A DNA stretch of 64,000 bases from Flaviflexus massiliensis (lineage in GTDB: Bacteria > Actinomycetota > Actinomycetes > Actinomycetales > Actinomycetaceae). The stretch spans positions 248,001 to 312,000 of the forward strand of contig NZ_LN831058.1 in assembly GCF_001375495.1 (NCBI RefSeq). The letters are read 5' to 3'. Under the pieces are notes generated by a model, which saw nothing but the letters and a program-made list of their open reading frames with translations, did no database searches and was not told where the DNA came from. This document shows positions 55,613 to 64,000 of this stretch, piece by piece (position 1 is the stretch's first letter; each line of letters starts with the position of its first letter). A program made the position numbers and the translations under genes.

Positions 55613-56344
55613 TCAGGTGAAGGTGATGTCAGCGAGGACGCCGCGATGGTCTGAGAACGCGAACTTGTGAATGGATGAGTGGGATGCTGGGAGAGTGGAG
55701 ACGAGATAATCCAGTTGGAATCGGGGCGCATCGGCAGGGTAGGTCTTGCCTGTCACGAGGCTCGGCCAAATGGATTCGTTCTTCCGCAGATTGAAGTCCC
55801 CACCCAGCACGTACGGGCCCGGCAACGTCTTGAGGAAGGCCTCGACCTGCCTGAGTTGGTCGACACCCACTCCGACGTGCCACGACAGGTGAGTCGTGGC
55901 AATCGTCAGGGATGCTCCCCCGGTGTCGAGGACGCCAGCGAGGACCTGGCGGGGCTGATCCATATCCACATGAGCGCCTCGCAGGCGCGCGAGCGACCGG
56001 TTTGTTTTGAGGTGGTGACCGTGCCAGGTGGCGGGAAAGCGTGAGGCGATGCCAATTCCCGTCCCGCTGTCACCAATGCTTTTCGCACGGGGGCTGACGA
56101 GCGGGAGCACAGTTGCCCACGAGCTCCGGCCCGGCAGGAACGCGTGATGTGGGAGTCCGCAGGCTTCCGCCACCATGCCAACGTGGTCTGCTCGCCCCGA
56201 GAAAAGGGAGCCCTTGTCAGCCTCCTGCACAAGGACCACATCCGGTCTCAGGGCAGCAATTTGCTTCAGTCCCTCATCGAACCTGTCGCGGGGTTTGGCC
56301 TGCTGAAGGTTGAGAGACAGAACCCGGATACTATCCGTCGACAC
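55613..56344 (-). CDS. Endonuclease/exonuclease/phosphatase family protein
   Basis: 243 residues. EEP fold: LSLNLQQAKPRDRF at the start, LVQEADKGS (catalytic Glu), GGDFNLRKNESIW (Asp/Asn) and SDHRGVLADITF (the final Asp-His). The substrate could be DNA, a phospholipid or another phosphoester. The GTG start overlaps msrB by 14 bp. There is no signal peptide. Confidence 0.8.
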   Translation of the reverse strand: MSTDSIRVLSLNLQQAKPRDRFDEGLKQIAALRPDVVLVQEADKGSLFSGRADHVGMVAEACGLPHHAFLPGRSSWATVLPLVSPRAKSIGDSGTGIGIASRFPATWHGHHLKTNRSLARLRGAHVDMDQPRQVLAGVLDTGGASLTIATTHLSWHVGVGVDQLRQVEAFLKTLPGPYVLGGDFNLRKNESIWPSLVTGKTYPADAPRFQLDYLVSTLPASHSSIHKFAFSDHRGVLADITFT

Positions 56345-56756
56345 GTCCCGAACCGTCTTCGGGAGTGAAGGTGAGAGAAACGGAGTTCATGCAGTAGCGG
56401 TTACCGGTCGGTGTCTGAGGAGCATCGGGGAAGATGTGGCCCAGGTGGGAATCGCAGTTTGCGCAACGCACCTCTGTGCGCACCATGCCAAGGGAGCGGT
56501 CTTCGATGTAGCGGACCGATCCTTCCTTCGATTCGTAGAAGCTCGGCCACCCGCAGTGCGCCTCAAACTTCGTGCCCGCTTCAAAGAGCTCGGCACCGCA
56601 GGCCTTGCAGGAGTAGCTGCCGGAACGTTCCTCGTTAAGGAGACGTCCCGTGCCTGGACGTTCGGTCCCGGCTTCGCGAAGGACGTGGTAGGACATGTCA
56701 TCCAGGCGCTCACGCCAATCCTGATCAGTCAGTGTCAGGAAGTTTGTGTCAGTCAT
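56331..56756 (-). CDS. msrB: Peptide-methionine (R)-S-oxide reductase
   Basis: 141 residues, MsrB. It reduces methionine-R-sulfoxide in proteins. Two zinc-binding CxxC motifs are in SCKACG and RCANCD. The catalytic Cys is in RYCMNSV near the C-terminus. The start overlaps the MscS stop (ATGA). Confidence 0.94.
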   Translation of the reverse strand: MTDTNFLTLTDQDWRERLDDMSYHVLREAGTERPGTGRLLNEERSGSYSCKACGAELFEAGTKFEAHCGWPSFYESKEGSVRYIEDRSLGMVRTEVRCANCDSHLGHIFPDAPQTPTGNRYCMNSVSLTFTPEDGSGRVDG

Positions 56757-58465
56757 AATCTCTTCTCCTCGGTGCCGCCTGCACCATCAGTAGCGTCTGC
56801 GTCCATATTCATCGATTGTTCTGAGTCGGGGCCTGACTCGTGGGTGAGGTGAATGGGTCGCTCCACCGTCTCATCCACCCGATCATCGTCCCGAGCATCC
56901 TGCTCATCCGTGTCCGATTCATTATCCCCCACTTCCTGCCTCATGGCAGCCCTCTTTTCTCGTTCAGCGATCGCTTCCTTTCCGGGGCCAGCAAATGCTT
57001 TCGCCCGCTCTTCAGCTTCGGGTGATCCGGAGAAAATGGAGGATTCGTGGCCGGAACGCACCTGCGAGGTGGAGACACCCACGGTTGTGGGCGATGCTGC
57101 CAGGCTCTCCTCGGGCAGTTCCTGTGGGGATCGTTCCGAGAGTGACCTGCGGAAGGGAAGGTAGTTGGCGGGGAGGACAACCGTTTCCTGTAGATCGACC
57201 TTTTCCGGTTCAAACTTTGGTTTGGGCGGTTCCACCGTCTCTTCCGGATCCACAAAGGTCTCCGGGTCCGGGTACTCCCGGATCGCTTCACGCAGCTCCT
57301 CGAGCGTGACATTGACATTGCGACTGTAGGGCAGCGCCCTAGGTACGTTCTTCTGCACCCACTTGACCATGTGTTCACGCAGGAAGTTCCGCAGGTCCGT
57401 CAGTGTTGCTGAGTCTTCGGCGGAGACAAGGATTGCGATCTTCACTCCCCCGTTTTCTGCGGAGTCCACTTGGAGAACGGCCGTCCGCCGATCCCACAAA
57501 TCAGTTGTTTGCAGAACTCGGTTCATTTCCGATCGCATCGCGTCAATCGGGACCTGCCAGTCCAGGTCAAAGAAGATTTTGCCCATCATGAGGGCGTCGC
57601 GGCGAGTCCAGTTCTCAAACGTTTCGGAGGTGAGCTTCCCTGAGGGAACGATGATGCGTCGCCCATCCCAGACCTTGAGGACCACGTAAGTGAGCGTGAT
57701 TTCTTCAACCACGCAATACTCGCCATCCATGATGACTATGTCGTCGACTCGGAGCGAGTCGGAGAACGCGACCTGCAGGCCGGCAAACACGTTGCCAAGC
57801 GTGGATTGCGCCGCCAAACCAGCAATCACGGAGATGATACCGGCGGAGGCGATGATGGAGGCTCCGGCTGCTCTCGCTGTCGGGAACGTGATGAGAACAC
57901 CGGCAAGACCCAGCGTCCACACAACAACGACAAGAACTCGGCGCACAATCTGGAACTGGGTCTGAATTCGCTTCGCACGTTTCGCCCCGGTCCGTTCCAC
58001 ATGTCGCACCACGGACGCTTCGAAACCCACGACGATGCTGGCAATAAACCAGGTGCCCGCAAGAATCACGAGGATCATGCCGGCGTGGAAGAGCGGATGC
58101 CGCCATCCCGGCTCGATCTCCCCCTCTGTCACTTCCGTCCGCCACGTGAACGCAATCCAGGCGCCCACGGTTCCCATCAGCACAAGGAACGGACGCCTCG
58201 TTGGCCCAAGAGAAGGCTCCACGATCGGGTGTCGCCGTGCCAGCATCGTCGCCACAACCTGCAGCAGAACCGCTACTAGCACGCCAACAGCAATGCCCAC
58301 CAGCACCGCGAAGACTACGTTGACGATGTCGAACGTGACGTTAACGGCCTGCTCGACGTTCTCCTCCAGGGTCAAGTCATCGGTGGGCTCTTCGGTGGGC
58401 TCATCCACAGGCGCCGCAGGATCGGTCACTCGCGCTAGAAGCCCAGCAATCAGGATCGAGTTCAT
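56753..58465 (-). CDS. Mechanosensitive ion channel, MscS family
   Basis: About 570 residues. Four membrane helices (near 42-70, 87-105, 119-143 and 183-205) are followed by the pore helix and MscS beta domain (ASAGIISVIAGLAAQSTLGNVFAGLQ). A long acidic, disordered C-terminal tail of about 190 residues (from about 380, with EPDPETFVDP and later EQDARDDDRVDE) follows. The ATG at 58465 follows GGGGG. It opens under hypo-osmotic stress. msrB is downstream. Confidence 0.88.
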   Translation of the reverse strand: MNSILIAGLLARVTDPAAPVDEPTEEPTDDLTLEENVEQAVNVTFDIVNVVFAVLVGIAVGVLVAVLLQVVATMLARRHPIVEPSLGPTRRPFLVLMGTVGAWIAFTWRTEVTEGEIEPGWRHPLFHAGMILVILAGTWFIASIVVGFEASVVRHVERTGAKRAKRIQTQFQIVRRVLVVVVWTLGLAGVLITFPTARAAGASIIASAGIISVIAGLAAQSTLGNVFAGLQVAFSDSLRVDDIVIMDGEYCVVEEITLTYVVLKVWDGRRIIVPSGKLTSETFENWTRRDALMMGKIFFDLDWQVPIDAMRSEMNRVLQTTDLWDRRTAVLQVDSAENGGVKIAILVSAEDSATLTDLRNFLREHMVKWVQKNVPRALPYSRNVNVTLEELREAIREYPDPETFVDPEETVEPPKPKFEPEKVDLQETVVLPANYLPFRRSLSERSPQELPEESLAASPTTVGVSTSQVRSGHESSIFSGSPEAEERAKAFAGPGKEAIAEREKRAAMRQEVGDNESDTDEQDARDDDRVDETVERPIHLTHESGPDSEQSMNMDADATDGAGGTEEKRL

Positions 58466-58634
58466 GACCCCCAGCCTAGTTCCCGAGAGCCCCAACCTCG
58501 ACACCCTCCCCCACCCGCTTTTCAGCGTGAGTAAGGACACGCCAAACGGTTTTGCATTCCCCTCCTGTTTCTAGGTACGCTGATCTAGCTCGAGGAGATG
58601 AGGTAACGAAGCTCCAACAGCACCAGAAGCACTG

Positions 58635-58707
58635 GCCCCGATCGTCTAGCGGCCCAGGACCCCGCCCTTTCACGGCGGTAACACGGGTTCGAATCCCGTT
58701 CGGGGTA
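58635..58707 (+). tRNA. tRNA-Glu (anticodon TTC)
   Basis: Acceptor GCCCCGA (58635-58641) pairs with TCGGGGT (58700-58706), with a G-U at the first pair. The anticodon loop CTTTCAC has TTC at 58669-58671. The T-arm is CGGG-TTCGAAT-CCCG. A discriminator A is at 58707. Confidence 0.88.
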
Positions 58708-58731
58708 CGACTTAAGTCGTCTACGCTTCCT

Positions 58732-58805
58732 GGCCCTGTAGCGCAGTTGGTTAGCGCGCCGCCCTGTCACGGCGGAGGTCGCGGGTTCAAGTCCCGTCAG
58801 GGTCG
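58732..58805 (+). tRNA. tRNA-Asp (anticodon GTC)
   Basis: Acceptor GGCCCTG (58732-58738) with CAGGGTC (58798-58804). The anticodon loop CTGTCAC has GTC at 58766-58768. The T-loop is TTCAAGT. It follows tRNA-Glu by 24 bp and precedes a hairpin. Confidence 0.9.
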
Positions 58806-58807
58806 CA

Positions 58808-58832
58808 GATTGCCCGGCTATGCCGGGCAATC
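58808..58832 (+). terminator. Hairpin between tRNA-Asp and tRNA-Phe
   Basis: An 11-bp stem (GATTGCCCGGC with GCCGGGCAATC), loop TAT, followed by TTACATAA. A short U-tract makes it a weak terminator or processing site. Confidence 0.55.
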
Positions 58833-58840
58833 TTACATAA

Positions 58841-58913
58841 GCCTCTGTAGCTCAGTTGGTAGAGCGTTCGACTGAAAATCGAAAGGTCATCGGATCGACG
58901 CCGATCGGAGGCA
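58841..58913 (+). tRNA. tRNA-Phe (anticodon GAA)
   Basis: Acceptor GCCTCTG with CGGAGGC (58906-58912). The anticodon loop CTGAAAA has GAA at 58874-58876. The T-loop is ATCGACG instead of the common TTCGANN, with intact T-stem ATCGG/CCGAT. Its 3' end is followed by a terminator. Confidence 0.88.
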
Positions 58914-58918
58914 CAAGC

Positions 58919-58946
58919 AATCCCCGGTTCAGCCGGGGATTTTTGT
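58919..58946 (+). terminator. Terminator after tRNA-Phe
   Basis: A 9-bp stem (AATCCCCGG at 58919-58927 with CCGGGGATT at 58933-58941) is followed by TTTGTTTT. It ends the Glu-Asp-Phe tRNA cluster. Confidence 0.8.
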
Positions 58947-59058
58947 TTTCCCAGAACCTGAGCTCAACCAGTCTCCGCCTGCCAGAAGGTTCATTCCATC
59001 TCAGGTTCCTGCGCTTGAAGCCACTCCCCGTCATCCCCTGCGCACGTATACTGCGACC

Positions 59059-59472
59059 GTGACCACCAGTATCGATATTGTTTCCTTTCGCCCTGAGCAT
59101 GCCGAGTCAGTCGCTGCACTGTGCAGGGGTGAAGGGTGGTCAAGCTATTCGGATCCTGAAGTTGCGAAAAAGGGATGCTTGGCACCAGGTGCGATCACCC
59201 TGGTGGCAGTGGATTCATCAAATGGCATGACTGCTGGTTTTGCTATGGCATTGACGGACGGGATTGCTCAGGCCTATCTCGCCCAGCTCATCATTCACCC
59301 GGATTTTCGTAGGCGGGGGCTTGCTCGGCGCCTTGTGGAGGAGATCCATGCCCGCACGGGAGTGCCGCGGCTTGACCTGTTAACCGATGACGCTCAGGCC
59401 TTCTATGACACGTTTGAGGGAGAGGCTAAGCCGGGTTATCGGATCTATCCTTCCCGGGAGAAGAGATCATGA
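59059..59472 (+). CDS. GNAT family N-acetyltransferase
   Basis: 137 residues. GNAT fold with the acetyl-CoA loop IIHPDFRRRGLARRLV (about 76-91). The acceptor is unknown. It begins with GTG at 59059. Its stop overlaps the start of the next gene (ATGA), so the original pair was co-translated. Confidence 0.85.
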   Translation: MTTSIDIVSFRPEHAESVAALCRGEGWSSYSDPEVAKKGCLAPGAITLVAVDSSNGMTAGFAMALTDGIAQAYLAQLIIHPDFRRRGLARRLVEEIHARTGVPRLDLLTDDAQAFYDTFEGEAKPGYRIYPSREKRS

Positions 59473-60285
59473 CGGACTGGATGGCAGACAATCGCGCGCA
59501 CTGGGATGATCGGGCACGCCTCCACGAGGCAGCCGGCTAGGGGATTGACAAGCTCACGCCCGATTCGGCCTACCTGACCCCTGAAGCCAGAGTCGGCATT
59601 GACAGGCTCGGTGACCTCTCGGGCAAGAACGTCATTCACCTCCAATGCCACCTCGGAACCGACACGATCAGCCTTTCCCGGCTGGGAGCCAGCCGGGTGG
59701 TCGGTGTTGACCTGTCCCCTGAGTCTCTACGTAGGGCCAGCAGAATCGCCGGCAGAACAAGTACCGACATCGAGTTCATCGAGGCAAATGTCTACGATGC
59801 CCGAGAAGCGGTCGAAGGCGACTTCGATGTTGTCTACACGTCCCTTGGCGTGCTGTGCTGGTTGCCGGACGTGAGTGCGTGGGCGCGGGTCGTGGCTTCT
59901 CTTCTGAAGCACGGTGATCACTTCCTGATCCGGGACGATCACCCGATGTTCATGACCATCGACGACGACGTGAGCGATGGTTTGAGGATCACCCAACCCT
60001 AATTCCAGCAGACCTCCCCTCTCACGTGGCAGGAGGAGGACAGTTACGTCACCAGCCCGCACGCCCCAGGATTCAGCACCCCACCAACCACCAGTGGAAC
60101 CACTCGGTTGGTGAGATCCTGACGGGGCTGCTCGATGCCGGGCTGATGATCGACTCGTTTGAGGAAACAGACTTTGCTTCCTGGTGTCCCTGGCCTGAAC
60201 TCATGGTGCGTGATGGTGATGTCTATCGCCTGCGCGGCAGCCCTGAGCGGCCCCCCTGCAGTTCGTTCTCACAGCGCACAAGCCC
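59469..60285 (+). pseudogene. Decayed class I SAM-dependent methyltransferase
   Basis: The gene starts at the ATG at 59469 (MTDWMADNRAHWDDR), reaches an in-frame TAG at 59538 and continues in the same frame with the SAM site VIHLQCHLGTDTISLSRLGA and VVGVDLSPESL. A second stop TAA is at 60000. After a frame change the C-terminal part (SFEETDFASWCPWPELMV) reads in another frame, and a further shift near the C6 run (about 60250) would restore LQFVLTAHKPS. At least four lesions make this a real pseudogene. The family resembles the UbiE/biotin-type methyltransferases encoded beside GNAT genes. Confidence 0.8.
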
Positions 60286-60342
60286 TCCCCCCCCCCACGT
60301 CTTCGTACTAGACCACGAAGACTCACACGTCTTGGCAAAAGA

Positions 60343-60371
60343 GATTGGCCCCGACAGTGTCGGGGCCAATC
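60343..60371 (-). terminator. Terminator after the nuclease gene
   Basis: A 12-bp perfect stem (GATTGGCCCCGA at 60343-60354 with TCGGGGCCAATC at 60360-60371) is followed on the minus strand by TCTTTTGCC, 14 bp after the stop. Confidence 0.8.
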
Positions 60372-60384
60372 ATCGTTGTAGTTC

Positions 60385-63300
60385 TTAGATGACGCGGTTC
60401 ACGGCAGGAGTATCGACTCCGTCGCCGTCCCAGTCACCGATGAGAACGTTGTCAGACTTGCGTCCGTAACCAACCGTGCTGTCGGCGTTTCCGCCGGTCA
60501 GCGAGTTGTTGATGTGGAAGACGTTGCCACGGCGGAGCGAAACGGTGTCCACTCCATCGCCATCAAAGTCACCAGCGAATGCGACATCCGTGCTACGACC
60601 GTAGTTGTAGGAGGTCGTTGCATTTCCGCCACGCAGGTTGTTGTTGATGTGGAAGGTGTTGCCACGGCGAACAGCGATCGTATCGACGTCGTCACCGTTC
60701 CAGTCACCAACGAGAACCTCATCGGTGTCGCGACCGTACTTGAACGAGATCTCAGCGTTTCCGCCCTTGAGCGTGTTGTTGAGGAAGAACTCGTGTCCGC
60801 GGCGAACACCGAAGGTGTCCTTGCCGTCACCGTTCCAGTCACCAACGAGAACCTCATCGGTGTCGCGACCGAAGTTGAAGGAAGTATCGGCCTTTCCGCC
60901 CTTCAGTTCGTTGTTGACGAAGATGGTGTTGCCACGGCGAACAGCAAGCGTGTCCTTGCCGTCACCGTTCCAGTCACCAACGAGAACCTCGTCACCGCGA
61001 CGTCCGTACGCGAAGGCGATCTCGTGAGTCGTGGAATCCCAGTTGTTTGCAATGAGGAAGATGTTGCCAGATTCGGGGATCGGATCAGGCTTTACCGGCT
61101 CTTCGGGAGCAACGTACTTGAAGTTCCACGAAGAGGTTGCGCCCTCGGCGAGGACGTAACCATCAGCTGCGCGAGCAGTCACCGTAGTATCAGCTTCAAT
61201 CGCAACATCACCAGTCACGACCTCATCACCAATCAGGTACTCAACACCCTCAACCACCGGAATGGTAATCGTGTTATCGGCAAACGTCGGAGCCACAGGC
61301 GTGACCTCAACAACCGGAGCAACATACTCGAAGTCCCACGACGCAGTTGCACCCTCAGCAAGGACATAACCATCAGCCGCGCGAGCAGTCACCGTTGTAT
61401 CAGCTTCAATCGCAACATCACCAGTCACGACCTCATCACCAATCAGGTACTCAACACCCTCAACCACCGGAATGGTAATCGTGTTATCGGCGAAGGTTGG
61501 TGCTTCGGGGGTTACCTCGGTGGCCACTTCGTCTTCGAATCCGGGGATGTCGAGTCCGACCTTGATCGGGTCGTGGTCAGAGGAACGGAAGGGGGTTCCG
61601 GGCTCAAACAGTTCGGCTGCGTTGTAGTTGTAGCGCGAGTATTCGAGAGCGATGGCTTCAACGGAGTTGATATTCCAGACAGCGGTATCAACAACCCAGT
61701 TGTGAGCATCAGAGCTAGCGAAGATGTGGTCGAGAGAACCGACGTTCTTGCTGAAGCTGTAGGTGTAGTAGTGAGTATCATCCTGCTCGCTCTTTTCACG
61801 GAGGAGGTTGACGTAGCCATCAGCTTCGAAGACCCGGAGGGGATCTTCGGCGCTGTAGGAGTTGAAGTCACCCACGAGGAAGACTGCCATGTCACCGTAC
61901 TCTGCCTCAGCAAAGTCGAGTAGAGCATTGGCCTGGCGGACGCGGTCGGGGTTGGCATTGCCCTGACCGGTACCATCATCGGTGCCCGAGCCCTTCGACT
62001 TGAAGTGGTTGGTGATGGTGGCGAATTCTTCGCCGACCGGTTCACCGTTCGAGTCAAGCGCTTGCCAGGACTGGCCAAGAGGCTCACGTGCGTTATTGAA
62101 GGCGCTGGATCCGATGAGGATCTTGGATTCACCGGTCGGGGTCACTTCGTCTACCTGGTAGATGAAGGCGAGGCGAATAACGTCCTCGTCCGAGAGGGAG
62201 GGCAGCCGCGAGGGAGACTCGGCGTACGCCCACTTTTCGAAGCCAGCATCGTCGTTCAGTGCGTTGACGAGGGTCTCCACTGCGAGGTCACGATCATCAC
62301 CGAACTTGGCTGAGTTCTCGATCTCTTCAAGACCGACGATGGAGGAGTCGAGTTCCTGGATGGCGGCAACGATCTTGCCTTCCTGGTTCTCGAAAGCTTC
62401 CTGAGTGAAGGCACCACGAACGTTGCAGCCATTAGCGGCAATCGGATTGCCCTGACGGTCGGTGTATGCGCGGCATCCCCGCTCGTCTGCACCCAGGTTC
62501 ACAAAGTAGTTGAGAACGTTGAAGGTTGAAATGGTCACGTCACCGTCAACAACAGGAGCAACCTCAACGTCGGCACGGGTGTCTTCGAACACTGCGAAGT
62601 CATCGTTGGCTGCGGTGACCTGCTCGGTCGGTTGCAGCTTCCAAAGGTCATTGCGGTAGTCGAGAACAACCGGGTCGGCGAAGTCAACAGAAGCACCAAC
62701 GCGAACCGGAACATCCAAGTTCAGGTACGGGATCGGAGTGTTCTTTGCGGTGTTATTGGTCATGTAGTTCCAGGACGAGCCGTCGTCGAGAACCAGCATC
62801 GACGCTGCATTCTCCGCCGCGAGAGCATCGTGCTCTGCCTTTTCTGTCACCGGGTTGTAAATGTCGGTGGGGGTGGCGAGCGGAGCATCACCAATAGCGA
62901 GTGCAACTTCGGCGTACTGGTTGGTGCTGTACGTGTCCGTCACCGTCAGATCAACCGCATTGGGGTCAAGAATCATGCCCTCAAAACGCTCACGCTGAGC
63001 ATCGGTTGCAAGATCTTGAGCCGTGACAGCCACGGGAACGGGAGCCGTCACCTCATCATCCAGCTTTGTCACGGTTGGCCCGGTGAGCTGAGTCAAGTTG
63101 TAAAACTCGTCCGCGGTGCCGGTGACCTCAACGTAGTCACCAACCTCGGCAGTAAAGTTGCCGTTAGCCATGTAGACGAAGATGCCGTGCGAAGCATTGC
63201 CAATCTCGGTGCCAGTTCCTGCTGTCTGCAGGTAGAAACCGTTGAAGCCACCGGTCTTGTACGCAGCGGTAACAACACCGTTGGTGGTCACCTTTTGTCC

Positions 63301-64000
63301 ACGCAGCGGAGTGGCAGATCCCGTGCCCTGAATCTCGGCAATCGGGGTAATGGCTTCAGGATCAGTCGGTTCTCCTGGCTCACCGGGCCCCTCCGGATCC
63401 GTACCGGTACCACCGGAGTTCTGCGGAGTTACCCACGTACTCAACGTGAAGTCAACGGAGTTATTGTCGGTATCTACTCCGTCGGTACGGTTGATCGAGC
63501 CTGGCTCCCTATTTCCGCCGGTATATGCGGCAGCCGAGGTCTCAAACTTATTGGAGGTCCCAAATCCCACAAAGTCAACGAAACGGGGATCACCTGCGAG
63601 GTCTCCAGCGCCCACACCGGTCATAGCACTGGTTCCGTCAACAAGCGCAATCGCCCCATTCGTTCCGCCCGGGCTTAGGCTTGATGTTAAGTCAGGCTCT
63701 GGCAGCTCGGCACCTACAGAACCATTTGATCCACCCTGCACTAGGAAGTATCCTCCGGCAGCAATTTCATGGCCGGTCAGGTCGGTCGTATTCGTTCCAC
63801 CTGTGCCATTGGCAGAGAAGTACTGCAGCGACATGCCATCCAGGCTGATGGCCTTATCGGTGGGATTGTAGAGTTCGATGAACTTGTTCTTGTAGGGCTG
63901 GTTCTCAGAACCACCGCGTGCGTAGACCTCGTTGATAACGACATCGCTACCGTCGGGAGCTGCTTGGGCGGGCAACGCCCACATCGGCGTCAAGACCAGT
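60385..64000 (-). CDS. Secreted ExeM/NucH-family extracellular endonuclease (5' end beyond the window)
   Basis: At least 1204 residues; the N-terminus lies beyond the window. A signal-peptide end (LPAQAAPDG) is followed by a lamin-tail domain (INEVYARGG...FIELYNP), an OB-fold region (about 215-320), and an EEP-type nuclease domain (STFNVLNYF, GLEEIENS, VGDFNSYSAEDP and SSDHDPIK). Then come two near-identical 70-residue modules (PTFADNTITIPV) and five C-terminal repeats of 45 residues with GDWNGDGKDT Ca-type motifs. Such proteins degrade extracellular DNA. Apparent codon start at 63993 is only the first in-window TTG. Confidence 0.88.
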   Translation of the reverse strand, partial: LVLTPMWALPAQAAPDGSDVVINEVYARGGSENQPYKNKFIELYNPTDKAISLDGMSLQYFSANGTGGTNTTDLTGHEIAAGGYFLVQGGSNGSVGAELPEPDLTSSLSPGGTNGAIALVDGTSAMTGVGAGDLAGDPRFVDFVGFGTSNKFETSAAAYTGGNREPGSINRTDGVDTDNNSVDFTLSTWVTPQNSGGTGTDPEGPGEPGEPTDPEAITPIAEIQGTGSATPLRGQKVTTNGVVTAAYKTGGFNGFYLQTAGTGTEIGNASHGIFVYMANGNFTAEVGDYVEVTGTADEFYNLTQLTGPTVTKLDDEVTAPVPVAVTAQDLATDAQRERFEGMILDPNAVDLTVTDTYSTNQYAEVALAIGDAPLATPTDIYNPVTEKAEHDALAAENAASMLVLDDGSSWNYMTNNTAKNTPIPYLNLDVPVRVGASVDFADPVVLDYRNDLWKLQPTEQVTAANDDFAVFEDTRADVEVAPVVDGDVTISTFNVLNYFVNLGADERGCRAYTDRQGNPIAANGCNVRGAFTQEAFENQEGKIVAAIQELDSSIVGLEEIENSAKFGDDRDLAVETLVNALNDDAGFEKWAYAESPSRLPSLSDEDVIRLAFIYQVDEVTPTGESKILIGSSAFNNAREPLGQSWQALDSNGEPVGEEFATITNHFKSKGSGTDDGTGQGNANPDRVRQANALLDFAEAEYGDMAVFLVGDFNSYSAEDPLRVFEADGYVNLLREKSEQDDTHYYTYSFSKNVGSLDHIFASSDAHNWVVDTAVWNINSVEAIALEYSRYNYNAAELFEPGTPFRSSDHDPIKVGLDIPGFEDEVATEVTPEAPTFADNTITIPVVEGVEYLIGDEVVTGDVAIEADTTVTARAADGYVLAEGATASWDFEYVAPVVEVTPVAPTFADNTITIPVVEGVEYLIGDEVVTGDVAIEADTTVTARAADGYVLAEGATSSWNFKYVAPEEPVKPDPIPESGNIFLIANNWDSTTHEIAFAYGRRGDEVLVGDWNGDGKDTLAVRRGNTIFVNNELKGGKADTSFNFGRDTDEVLVGDWNGDGKDTFGVRRGHEFFLNNTLKGGNAEISFKYGRDTDEVLVGDWNGDDVDTIAVRRGNTFHINNNLRGGNATTSYNYGRSTDVAFAGDFDGDGVDTVSLRRGNVFHINNSLTGGNADSTVGYGRKSDNVLIGDWDGDGVDTPAVNRVI
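60405..61080 (-). repeat. Five 135-bp C-terminal repeats encoding FG-GAP-like modules
   Basis: The C-terminal region of the nuclease has five related 45-residue units with VLVGDWNGDGKDT, RRGN and NN-x-L-x-GG. The units hold a D-x-N-x-D-G-type calcium loop. They are diverged at the DNA level more than the 210-bp repeat. They probably bind cell-surface or Ca2+ ligands. Confidence 0.75.
61119..61500 (-). repeat. 210-bp tandem duplication inside the nuclease gene
   Basis: Two copies of about 180-210 bp are offset by exactly 210 bp (for example GCGAGCAGTC at 61171 and 61381). The 3' part of each copy is almost identical at the nucleotide level, while the 5' part has several synonymous differences. 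It encodes the two 70-residue modules. The identity suggests recent duplication or gene conversion. Confidence 0.8.

Noticed and set aside
60514-61923. Long frame antisense to the nuclease
   Set aside because: Its apparent repeats only mirror the nuclease repeats.

Overview
The window comes from the chromosome of a high-GC actinobacterium. The markers are mycothiol synthase (MshD), the block dacB - F420-type zincin - tilS - hpt - ftsH - folE - folP - folB/K - DUF3180 - PH-domain proteins, DUF2516, YgfZ, a nitrobindin-like protein, and a MutT1-like Nudix/phosphatase fusion. Gene content suits an Actinomycetaceae-like relative, but I cannot name a genus from the sequence alone. Most genes lie on the minus strand in tightly overlapping operons, often with ATGA, GTGA or TTGA stop/start overlaps.

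Layout. 1-9670 (minus): one long operon for cell-wall carboxypeptidase, tRNA lysidine synthesis, purine salvage, FtsH protease and folate/tetrahydropterin synthesis, divergent from ppa (9734). 10.3-12.1 kb: a DUF1648 membrane protein and about 1.2 kb of apparently decayed sequence. 12.1-13.6 kb: a secreted coiled-coil NlpC/P60 hydrolase gene split by a one-base frameshift; its upstream region holds CRP/GlxR-like and MtrA-like sites. 14.0-16.6 kb: metY-metX for methionine. 16.7-22.7 kb: an alpha/beta hydrolase, an unknown protein, a RAMA-like protein and a large FAD/Fe-S oxidase. 22.8-25.4 kb: feoA-feoB-feoC-like iron uptake, preceded by a DtxR-like site and a 16-bp-period repeat array. 25.7-32.7 kb: rpiB, ppdK, an HdeD-like protein and clpC. 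32.8-36.0 kb: dtd, DUF2516, ygfZ, nitrobindin-like and a membrane protein. 36.4-37.9 kb: a GntR regulator facing a cyclase gene with an in-frame stop. 38.2-42.6 kb: pstSCAB with a PHO-box-like repeat. 42.7-47.5 kb: MutT1-like, ppk, mshD and an unknown gene.

47.6-54.0 kb: an integrated element of about 6.3 kb. It sits in the 3' end of tRNA-Lys(TTT) between 29-bp direct repeats. It encodes a tyrosine integrase, an AlpA/MerR-like excisionase, a Prim-Pol protein, a small winged-helix-like protein, iteron-like repeats, a terminase-small-subunit-like protein and a CmtR-CadD cadmium resistance pair. It has no conjugation or virion structural genes. The layout resembles a phage-inducible chromosomal island (phage satellite) more than an actinobacterial conjugative element. 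This is the most interesting part of the window.

54.3-64.0 kb: YmgE-like protein, EamA exporter, EEP-fold hydrolase, msrB, an MscS channel, a Glu-Asp-Phe tRNA cluster, a GNAT gene followed by a decayed methyltransferase gene, and a large secreted ExeM/NucH-type nuclease running off the right edge. Several genes are broken by single lesions (NlpC/P60, cyclase, methyltransferase). These could be real decay or sequencing errors, and read data would separate the two.
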